This document shows positions 54,590-64,000 of a DNA stretch of 64,000 nt, in pieces. The notes below the pieces were generated by a model. The model worked only from the letters and a program-made list of their open reading frames with translations. It did no database searches and was not told the DNA's origin. The number at the start of each line of letters is the position of its first letter. Position 1 is the first letter of the stretch. Both the position numbers and the translations under genes were made by a program. The DNA lies in contig OU744447.1 in NCBI GenBank assembly GCA_916610825.1, positions 4,576,146-4,640,145 on the forward strand. The letters are read 5' to 3'. This DNA comes from Haliclystus octoradiatus (lineage: Eukaryota; Cnidaria; Staurozoa; Stauromedusae; Haliclystidae).

Positions 54590-56731
54590 GGCAGACGCTC
54601 ATTATTTGGATTATGCTTTGTGATATTTTAAGATATCGCAAGGACGATCTCAATTCTCCCTGCTTAACTTTATCTGCACGCCATTACCATGGAGTTGCAC
54701 TATTCCTAGACAATCCAATAAAATAGATAATTTGGAATAATAACACTATATCCAGCACTTTGTAAAACTTTAACATTTTTAAACTCATGACATAAGCATG
54801 CAATGTCGAAAGCTCAAACAATGTCTATTTTATCGCTTACTTTTATTACACAATTAATACATAGAAACTTGCTGATACGAATATAGTATACTCCTTGTAA
54901 ACCATCGACAAGCAAGGTTAGCCCTCTCATAGAGGCTCTGAAACTAATGTCATTTACATAACCGTTATAATCGTCCTCTCCCTGTACGCAATCAATAGAC
55001 CAAATCGGCTAAAGCGTCACGTGACCTGAATGCGGTATTTGGGATTTTCAACAACAGAGCGCAATAGTCTATAAGCGCAACTATTTTTCTCGCTCATTCC
55101 TCTTCATAATTTGCTCTTAAATTTAGTATTTAATTGATTAGTGGGAATTTCAAGATGGATTCAAGTAGTTCAAGACTCAATAAAAACGTCTGGAACCTTG
55201 AAATTTATATATCGGTGCTCCATCATCGTCAACTAATCCATCAAAAAGTAGCATTTCTTGATATAATTATTGTGTCTCGCTACAATTTCAATTTAAAAAC
55301 GATACTATATGATGGTATCCAGCATATTTAATGCTATGAACAAAAAATTTCATTATTTTATGATCAATATGGCATGTAAATTAGTATTATAGAGGTGATC
55401 TTAAACATAGCTGATGACCTAGAACACAGAACTGCATGCGTTTTCAAACATTGAGATGTGCCGTGCCGTAAAGAAAAAACAACATCAATTTATAACTGTA
55501 AATTATAACATAACATTGAAACAAATAAATTCCTAGCTTTTCAAGTGAACAATATAAATATACAACAGTCATATTTATAGGAAACGTAATATAAATGAGC
55601 AACACAAATCATTTTATGACTCGATCAAATCAGAGTTTCGTGAAATTTTCATCAAAGTCCATCAAACTCGCTGTTAGTTCTTCGTTAAACATAACTTTTC
55701 TGCTAACAAATGTACATATAAGACTTCTACATACCATAAATACATTTCTACGTCATAAATGCTTGGTATTTTATTAAATAAGCAAAGATTAGTTTGGTTT
55801 CAATGCTTCAAAACATCGCAAATCATGACATCTTTTCATTCCAAATTTCATAGTCCAGGTACATGATGTACGTAATTTTTCACTCTAACAAAACAATGTT
55901 AAAATCTTTCCAATTCATACTGGATATTCATCTCCAGTTTAGCTTAGCTTCTTTTGTTTTCACTGTAGTTTATCAAATGCTTTCAAACTATGTTTCAAAA
56001 TCCATAAACATTTCGGTTCCAATATGTCGGTCATCCACAGCGATCAAAGTTGTTGCAGGATCTCTTTAAATAAAGCTTCATCACTCCAAAATCGACAAAA
56101 AATCTTTTCCACACATCGAATAATATCTCTTCAAATACTAAATATTGGACATTTCAATTAAATAGGCAGTTTAAAATGTGTATTATGAGATCAAATAAGC
56201 ACGACCTTCTCGTACAACAACAAGGCGCGAAAGGACGTTTGCTTGAAAAAACGCAAATTGAGTTCCGCATCTGGGTCACGTGATCAGGAAATTGAAGAAT
56301 TAGCCGATTTGGTCTATTATGCATTTCTCTTTTCAGGAAAAAAATGTCAGCATGGAATTGATTGGAATGGCTCAGTAAACATAGAAAATAACAATATGGT
56401 TGAAGTTCCAGAAATGCGTTGTCCACTGAATAACAGCAATTTGTAATTTTTCATGCAACACACATATAGAACAATTGATGACGGAAATTATGGAATATCC
56501 ACTTTTAATAATGTTGCTTTAACAGTAACAAATTTAATTCAAAATCAGAGTTAACATTGTTAGCGGTGACAATACGCCAACATATTTACGTTTTAATAGC
56601 AAGTTGATAACAGCAATATGGTTTTGTATGTACATTAATATTATTAGCAAGGATGATAAAAAAGATTATCATTTATTGACTTCAATATTCAATAGAAACA
56701 AAATGTTTGTGAAAGAAAAAGCGTATTATTA
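54590..56731. other. Interior of the transposon between its two genes
   Basis: Only short ORFs; one at 56243-56446 (MKKRKLSSASGSRDQEIEEL...) has no recognised family. No splice-supported exon. Confidence 0.4.
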
Positions 56732-59700
56732 TCATATACAAGTGAATGACTCTGCTGTAGTGTTAACAACTGCTTCCAATACGAAGACAAACGTAGATTC
56801 ATCAGGTAATTGTCTTGGTAAAGTGATCTTTAGAAGGCATTTAAATGCATATAGATTGAAGGAACATTATCAAATTTCATTTCAATATTTCCTAGGCCAA
56901 AATTAGGCAAGAGTGGTGAACATGTCGTGAAAACCAGAAAATTCTTAAGTGTTTCTGTCTTGGCATATTTCAGGAAGCGCTTCACAAAATCTTTGATTGT
57001 GCTTTCCTTCTTGCTCAGGTTGTGTTTAAACTTAATTGTCGAAAGAACATCTTCATTCTGCAAGTATTCTTTCTGGAGAACAAACAGAGGCTTGAAAAGA
57101 TCCACATGCTTCCTCATTTCTTCCGCAAAACCCAATGTTTCAAGGCCATGCATCAATTGACCAAGAACCATTTTCCGCTTTCCAAAACAATCAAGTATAA
57201 TAATATTTTGAATCAGTTGCATTTTTTGTCATTCTGAAACATAAAAGTAGATTTTCAGTAAATAATCAAGGAGTTCAGGGGTGTCCAACTTGGGCACAAG
57301 AACAAGACCTGGGTGGTACTAACCAAAGAAGATGGACCAATCTTATTGAGAATCTGGATCCTAATGCTAGTATGGTCCACACAAATATAAATATTGAGAA
57401 CCAAATGCAAGGAATATATAAAACATGGATTTTATTTGTGTCGGTGTTGTAGAGCAGTCGCAAAATGGATTGCGTTTTGACTCAAAAATGAGACAGTCAG
57501 ACTGATCTTTTTTTCAACAGCACACATCGCTATAGTGCTTTTCTGGAAAATGTGTTGACATTGAGACAAAAGACAATTGGTAGTGGGAATTGATTTTTGA
57601 CCCTGTTTTAGATCCCGTTCATGTTAAAATGATTCAGTCAGCAAATACTAGGATCCAAGTCCAGACCAAGATACCTGTGGTACACGCAAATCTTTTTTTT
57701 TGATCAAAAACAATATTTCCGATAATTTAATATGACAATTTAGAAGATTGAAAAGTACTAATATCTAATTCAAGTAATGGCAAAGCATGCATGAATGAAA
57801 AAAGATAAAACCCATCGTCAATCCACATTCTGTAATTATGTCAAGTGTATCTTCATTGTCAACTTCTAATACATCAGCTGCAGTAGCAAACTGTTAAAAA
57901 ACATATATAGCGTATTGTACATTCTTAAAGTTTAGCTGAAGGAATTCTCTAAATGCTATTCAGTTTCAATCGAAAAACAGTTTTTAGATGCTAGACTCTT
58001 CTACTTGTGGTATGCGTATTAATCCAACCTGAAATCCGATCAAATCCGCACACATTTAAATCACACTGTCTTTTTAATAGAATAATTCAAGAAAAAATAT
58101 AACAAGAATATAATAAGAACAAATTTTAAGAACTTCTGGCGAATGAATTTTTACCAAATTAATTTAAAATTGGTTTTCTTCAAAAGCAAGATACATAACA
58201 GACCTAACAGAAACTATTACAGTAAAATGGATACAGTACAAATGAAATACAGTTAAATACATATAATTAAGAAAAGAATAAGAGCAATTTGGGGGCTCAG
58301 ACCCTAAAAATTGAGGCCCACAATTTTTAAAGTGTCTTACAGAACAGTGTAGTGCTTTTGTCTTTCAGTTTTTATAATTCTTGCTCCAGACAAGTTAATT
58401 GTCCAGCACACATAATTGTAAGTAAGTATTTACACATTTACCTGGTAGATGTAGGATTGAATCTTCATAGAGAAATCTTCTATTGTTATCCTCTCCATGA
58501 CTGCATTACTGTCCACTGTAGCTAAATAGAAATATACAGCCGGAGAGAATATTGGCAAACTTGGGCAGCATTGCAATATGCTATGTACAATAATTGTTCC
58601 AAACAGCTTCATAATTCCAGATCCAATAATTTGGGCATTGTATGTTGGGGTTTTGTAGACATCCCCAAGAAAAAATTCATCACATATTTGAGTGTGCAAT
58701 TGTGTGAAAAACTGCCTGGTAACGCCACCGGTATCTGCTGCGGGCTGGTTTCTATATTTTACTCTCATTTTCTTTTCTGCTTTAAAATTAACGTCCTTAT
58801 AATATGCCATGGCATCATTCAATAGATTATCTTCGTCCACTTTAAGTTTTTCTTTTTCCTTTCAAAAACTACACCTAAATTTCTCCAATAGAAAACGTAA
58901 TGTTTTAATTGTTTGACGCATGGCTGATACCATTAGCTCATCATCATTATCGTCATCTAATTCGATGATAATATTTTGTCAGCGACAATGCAGCTTTCGC
59001 GAGTGACCCATGAAGCGATAACGCAGTGTTTTAACTCACTTGTGCTAGCATTGGGGAACAATTTGGACAAATTCTGCCGCTCATTACCACCAACAGAGGG
59101 TTCTGATGTTGAAAGGCCAGCCATTGGTTCTGACATTGAAGGGCCAGGCAGTTGATCAGGGTAATTATCAAGGATTGTATCAGAAAGGCTTTAAATAAAA
59201 AGAAAACTCTGTTACACATATAAGTTATATATATTCTTATTCAAATTATTCAATAGAAATTGTAATATGCTTAGAAATGGCTAACCAGTTACTAGGATTA
59301 ATTCCTCAACACCAATTCTATTAAAGCTTACCATTTTGTACTTTAATGCAGGTAATATTTAATAGTAGAAAGCTCAGTAACATATAATGTATCATTTGAA
59401 GTAGTATCACTATCAACCTGTATAAACCCAAGTAGAGCCCATGATTTGGGTGGTTCAGAAAAGAATATACTGTACACAATTGATGATGATTGTAAGCTTG
59501 TTTTTTATTAGCTCATTTGGAAATCCAATTCCAGCAGCCATGGGTAAATCTTTAAAAGTTTCCACTGTACTTTCTAATGACACCCTAATTGTGTATATAC
59601 AGTGCCACAAAGCATATCTAACACAAAACTTCTCATTTGTTTGCCTCAAATGAACTCACCTCTCCATATATTATTCAATGCTTGTAGGTTGTCTCTAAAC

Positions 59701-62049
59701 AGTAAAGTTAATATTTTTGATATCAAAATCTTATAATGGGTTAAGTTTGAGTTAAATTGGGATTAAAACAATTTAAATACCTTTTTCTTATTTGCATTTT
59801 CTTATTTCTTACTCCTCGTGGATTCTGAATTGGTGCATTTGCACTCCCAGATGGCATTCCATGCATTCAATCTTAGGACTACTCTATAATAAAATAAGTC
59901 TCGAATTATTATCATTCACAGTAATAAGACCGATTTCGCATATCTTAGTGGCATAGAACTAACCTCAGCTGATATATCTCCTTCCATACCATCTTTGAAA
60001 ATATCTTTTTGCAGCGGTCTAATATAAACATATGCTTGATCAGCAACACTTTTCAAGTTTCTTGCAGAGTGTAGGTATAGTAACTTGAAAAACCCTTTGT
60101 TTTCCACTCCTCTTTCAAATAGCAGAAGTTCGTATCCTCCATCTGATGGAAATGGATGATAACGCTCTATGAGGTGACTGTGAATGTTATCTGAGTCCAC
60201 ATCTGAAATAATGGAGGCTGAGCCCAATCCACAGATTGAAAAAGCTGTTTTACCTGAGATAGATGATGGTGGTTAATCATCATCTTTCCTTCCCAGACAG
60301 TAAAACTTTAGTGTACACGTTTGTACCTTTTTTTTCCCTCTCTTGCTGCTCTTAGGTTCTTTTTTATAATAATTGAAAATCCTTTGGTGCTTAAATATAG
60401 GATTTCTGATTGATGGATTTTGATATAGCATTGGTGAACTAGTAGTACCTGATTGAGTAACCGAAGTAGTTGAAGTAGTATTGTTGCTAGTGGTTGAGCG
60501 AGAATTATCAAGGGAATCTGAAATGAGAACAAAATATCAATCTCTTGTTAATTATAAACGAAAACTAGAAAATTATGTTCTGGCAATAATGTTCACAATA
60601 TTTACTTTTAATATACACAATGGATCAACGGAGAACGATTATATCAATAATGTACCAATTAGTAATCTTTGTGAGTTTATATAATTTTTGACATTTGAAA
60701 GAATAAGCATTTGCACATAGCAACGTCACATTTTTGCATGATAGCTTGATAGTGGATGATATAATTCAATTCTTGAACATTATTATTTGTTTCATTTGAT
60801 TGATATGGACATTAGATAAGACACTAAAAAATCATAACATACATAACATAACATACATGCATAACATACCACAATTCATCCACAAAAGAATGTTCACTTA
60901 TTATTTTGTAGATGAGTTGCAGTCTATGACCCTGGTCTGATCATGAAACATAAAGATGCACCATGCTTTGAATTCAAATACGGCATATTCTTATTTTTCA
61001 AGGCAAAATCCAATACTGACTAAATGTCCTTTTTTTTGAATATAACCTCTATTATTATGTAATTAATGCTCATCATCTTAATTTATACTCTGTTTGATTA
61101 CTCTGGGTGTTGTTTCTGGACTCATTTCAAGTTTTCATATAAGATCAAACGTCAACATGCTCCAAAATGTTGCAGTTAATTTCGTTATCTGTCATTTTGA
61201 AGAAATTAGGAAAAGCATGCCGCAAAAACATATGGAATGGACAACCCCGTCAGGTTGATCCCTATAAATTAATGGGATTCATGATCCAGATCCCCTCTTT
61301 AGCACCCTCGACAATTGCGCAGATATTTCAAAATATTATCACATTTATTAAAATGACATACTGATTAATACTCATTGTAAAATACAAAATGGGTAAATAA
61401 TAATGAATTTTACTGGTAATTTCGGTCAAATAGTTTTAAACATGAAGTGATGTCACTCAACTGATTGTGTGATTATTTTTAAGTGTATACTCTCCAGCCG
61501 ACCTAAAAGGTGATAAACACAGCAGGAGGATGTCAAGCGTGTCAACTAAAAAGTGAAGCTTTTCAAGGTTAATTAAATGGGTTTTTTAAATGGTCAATAG
61601 AACAACATTTCAAGGTTGAGCAATAAAATTAAGAATAAAACAAGCATTTCTTATTGCTTAACTAAATAACAAATAGGATAATAATATCAGTAATATAAGT
61701 AGCCACCAGGGGACATGATGATTAACGACAGTATATAACATATACCGTTATTAGGCTTACGCCAATGACGCCTACGCTACTGACATTCACGTCCATATTT
61801 TGAACAAGCACACTTCTTCCTTGTTGTTGAAGTGATTGAGCGAACTGCCAACTACAATGATGTAAATGTAGCATAACAACGTAAATGTAGAAATTAAGAC
61901 ACATGGAAATGGCCAATAGATTACATTAAATACACATAACACGTACATAATTGTTGCTTTTAACATATAATGAATTCACCTTGATTTGAAATGTTTAGTA
62001 GCTGGTCAGCCACACGCCGTAGTGCTTCTTTTGCATTTTGAATATTCAT
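56732..62049 (-). pseudogene. HECT-type E3 ubiquitin ligase-like gene within the transposon
   Basis: Multi-exon minus-strand gene. Pieces in order: a likely first exon 62049-61980 (MNIQNAKEALRRVADQLLNI, donor CAAG|gtgaat); a Ser/Thr-rich piece near 60530-60250 ending VQTCTLKFYCLGRK; 60227-59930 with GGYELLLFERGVENKGFFKL and ADQAYVYIRPLQKDI; a linker near 59200-59030 (LPGPSMSEPMAGLSTSEP); the HECT N-lobe 58840-58440 (NLLNDAMAYYKDV, QPAADTGGVTRQFFTQLHTQ, GSGIMKLFGTIIVHSILQ); and the C-lobe 57222-56732 (LKNFLVFTTCSPLLP, FKCLLKITLP). HECT ligases accept ubiquitin on a C-lobe Cys and pass it to substrates; the Cys in FKCLLKITLP aligns with that residue. A frame change immediately before it, and an in-frame TGA after GRKDDD-like sequence unless removed by splicing, suggest decay. 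Confidence 0.75.
58440..58840 (-). CDS. HECT N-lobe exon
   Basis: The best preserved part: 130 open residues with TGGVTRQFF, IMKLFGTIIVHSILQCCPSL and FSPAVYFYLAT, all hallmarks of the HECT N-lobe as found in G2E3-like and transposon-borne homologues. A donor-like CAG|gtaaat lies at its 3' end. Confidence 0.8.
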
Positions 62050-62255
62050 GGTAAAAGTAAAATAAAACGTCCAAACACGATCGCTAATGAGTCAATAATA
62101 AAGTTATTCGAATCATTCTAGGCCTTTCTGCTGTTTCTGTCTCATCCCATCCGGCCCTCATTTCCGACAGCCATTTCCTGTTACAATCATTAGTCTGCTG
62201 TGCACAGGAAAGAGAACAGTATGCTGTGGGAACCAAAGGGGGAAACCACTCAAGC

Positions 62256-62490
62256 TTGACGAAGAATCAGAAACGAAGCATAAAATGAAACAGTATTACA
62301 AAAACGAAACAAAGCATAAAATAAAACAGGATGAAAAAAACGAAAGGAAGCATAAAATGAGGAGAAAGGAATAAAAATCCAGGCATAAAATGAGAAACGA
62401 GGAATGAAAATCAAAGCATAAAATGAGAAACTAAGCATAAAATGAGAAACTAAGCATAAAATGAGAAACGAAGCATAAAATGACGAACGT
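62256..62490. repeat. Right subterminal minisatellite
   Basis: Repeats of GAAACGAAGCATAAAATGA and variants, the mirror of the left minisatellite. It creates an artificial open frame on the minus strand. Confidence 0.85.
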
Positions 62491-62518
62491 TGAATTTTGG
62501 CGGAAATATGACGCCATA
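62436..62518 (-). repeat. Right terminal inverted repeat
   Basis: Exact mirror of 52130-52212, ending in ...GACGCCATA. Confidence 0.9.
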
Positions 62519-62524
62519 GTTTAC

Positions 62525-63390
62525 AGGAAGTGATGCACGTAGCTGGTTGGTGTTCCTGGGAGTCAATGTAGAACGTGAAATCATATGGCACCTGAAATTT
62601 GCGAAGCTATTGAGTTTCTGTAGAGTTCGGAAATATTTATGAACAAAGCGACTACAAATTGCAGTGTACATGTAGAGCAAGAAGTGATACAAACAGAAGT
62701 AAAATGTAAACTTTTAACGGTAAACACAGCATTCAAACCACAACATTTGGACTGCAAAATCTAAACATTGAAGCCTTTTCCGATCATCAAGTCGACGCTG
62801 CTGAAGATGCTTCGATCGCAGATATGTTTCCATGTAGTCAATTGGCTCTGGCATTTCTCTAATTGATATCAAATAATTAACAATTCCCGTTCCCATTCAT
62901 AACCTCGTGAAGTCGCGATTTCTGATTATCGGAAATATTTTGTTCTGATCATAAACTTGTCTAACGAAAGACCAAACCACTATTAAAAAAAACAATTACT
63001 TGTATTACTTTGGAAGACTTGAATGAACATAAAATATCCTAGACGTTTGAAAACAATTCTAATTCCAGGCTCAAATTCTCTACAACGTTAAACGTGCCTG
63101 ATGATGAAAAGGAAATTTAATGTCGAAAAGCTTACGTGGCAGGGGCCATTTATTTTAACGCCGGAGAGTGGAGCTTATTGAATTGTGAATCCTGTAGGAA
63201 CGTTGAAGAGGGGATATGGAATCTTAGGGTTCCTATATATCAAACCAGTAGCCATTACCGGAACATTTTTATCGGGGTTGGTTTATTTCTGATCAGATTG
63301 TTATGGGTTATGCACTCTTGTTATGGGTTATGATTCTTATGAGACTTTTGCACTCCCGAAAAAATCCAAGCCATCCCCTATCTGTTGCAA
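62525..63390. other. No gene seen
   Basis: Sequence right of the large transposon. Only short ORFs. TTGTTATGGGTTATG occurs twice near 63298-63330, a small tandem duplication. Confidence 0.5.
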
Positions 63391-63396
63391 TCCTGA

Positions 63397-63735
63397 GGGG
63401 GGTACTTCACTACTCTTTTGTACGGGGGTGTGCCATTTTGAAAATCCCGCTAGTAACCCAAAAATTGCAGGTTTTGCTCAAAACCGTACCCAAAAATTGC
63501 ACAAATGTTTCATTTCCTGGTATTTTGCATGAAAAATGCCATTTTGGGGCCTCACAGAAGGGGTCTGGGCACTTCACAGCGGCAATATTTCAGGCTTTCA
63601 CAGCTTGAAACCGGAAATTTCACAGCAGAACTCCAAAATTGAAAATTTGATACCCTAAAATTGCCAGCACGGTGCCAAAATGATACCCCAAAATAATGGC
63701 ACATCCCCTTATAGCACCTATATGGAAGTACCCCC
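63397..63735. mobile_element. Small inverted-repeat element, about 340 bp
   Basis: The left end GGGGTACTTCACTACTCTTT and, reversed, the right end GGGGGTACTTCCATATAGG share GGGGTACTTC, followed inside by GGGGGTGTGCCATTTTG against GGGGATGTGCCATTATTTTG. Flanking gttgcaat and gttgcgat may be a diverged target duplication. Superfamily not assigned. No coding capacity. Confidence 0.65.
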
Positions 63736-63739
63736 GGGT

Positions 63740-64000
63740 TGCGATAAGATAAATGACTAAATCACATTTATATCAGCGGTGAAGAGTGGTGAAACTGCTT
63801 TGCCTCAGATTCTCTATTTGTAAAATATTTTTGTTGAGACAGGCCTGACACTTTTTTCGTCCTTGCCAACGTACTCATTGTTGTATGACATAACGCAATG
63901 TCCAGTCCTGATTATGTTTTAATTTTGAAATATATATCATGGCGCAGTTGATTATTTAACCTACGACCAATCGAAATTACAATTTACTCACCTTCAACCT
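63740..64000. other. No gene seen
   Basis: No supported feature up to the right edge. Confidence 0.5.

Larger units (their letters stand above)
52130..62518. mobile_element. 10.4-kb IS3EU-like DNA transposon carrying a HECT ligase-like gene
   Basis: The ends are TATGGCGTCATATTTCCGCC and its exact mirror; the inverted repeats are identical for at least 80 bp. The flanks are gtctac (52124-52129) and gtttac (62519-62524), a 6-bp target duplication with one mismatch. TAT...ATA ends and 6-bp duplications fit the IS3EU superfamily as I recall it. Inside, the plus strand holds a decayed integrase-like transposase and the minus strand a HECT-domain gene. Both are broken, although the termini are still identical. 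Confidence 0.82.

Noticed and set aside
62250..62591. 113-codon minus-strand ORF rich in SFYA/FMLSF repeats
   Set aside because: The repeats are a translation of the subterminal minisatellite of the transposon, not a gene.

Overview
The window looks like nuclear DNA of an invertebrate animal. It is visibly AT-rich. It has many short exons with GT-AG introns and matching phases, no bacterial operons, and many animal-type transposable elements (BEL/Pao, IS3EU-like, TTAA-flanked, hAT-like and Harbinger-like elements, TA-flanked MITEs, a tRNA-derived SINE, a LINE relic). An animal phytochelatin synthase gene next to a receptor tyrosine phosphatase would fit an ascidian tunicate, but this is an inference; no species-specific marker was found.

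Layout. 1-3934: the 5' part of a BEL/Pao LTR retrotransposon on the minus strand (LTR, leader, and a Gag-Pol frame that is open to the window edge). 3935-11863: mostly gene-poor DNA with foldback repeats, a 47-bp minisatellite and a short hairpin. 11864-39632: one host gene on the plus strand, a receptor-type protein tyrosine phosphatase. Nineteen exons could be joined, from the transmembrane exon to the stop; ectodomain exons were not found. Its introns hold a complete BEL/Pao element (24358-30952, 339-bp LTRs, TSD ctgtc), a 1.8-kb palindromic element, a 2.05-kb TTAA-flanked element with a THAP-like relic, and several MITEs. Both phosphatase domains look catalytically altered. D1 lost the P-loop arginine, whereas D2 keeps the CX5R signature but has WPN instead of WPD.

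39633-46080: intergenic, with a solo arm of the palindrome family, a 2.9-kb hAT-like element and a SINE. The hAT-like element carries four CCAAT-box plus octamer modules ahead of a short ORF, a three-copy tandem repeat and a nested Harbinger-like MITE. 46113-48796: a two-exon phytochelatin synthase gene (243 aa) with the Cys-His-Asp triad at exactly the plant spacing; its intron contains a partial copy of its own exon 1. A LINE relic follows, then a second phytochelatin synthase copy (50323-51545) that is a pseudogene interrupted by a TA-flanked MITE.

52130-62518: a 10.4-kb DNA transposon with at least 80 bp of identical terminal inverted repeats, TAT...ATA ends and a 6-bp near-perfect target duplication. 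It carries a decayed IS3EU-type DDE integrase on the plus strand and a multi-exon HECT-type ubiquitin ligase-like gene on the minus strand. The last 1.5 kb holds one more small inverted-repeat element. Host function in the window is therefore limited to receptor phosphatase signalling and metal or thiol-peptide metabolism; most of the remaining recognisable sequence is mobile DNA.
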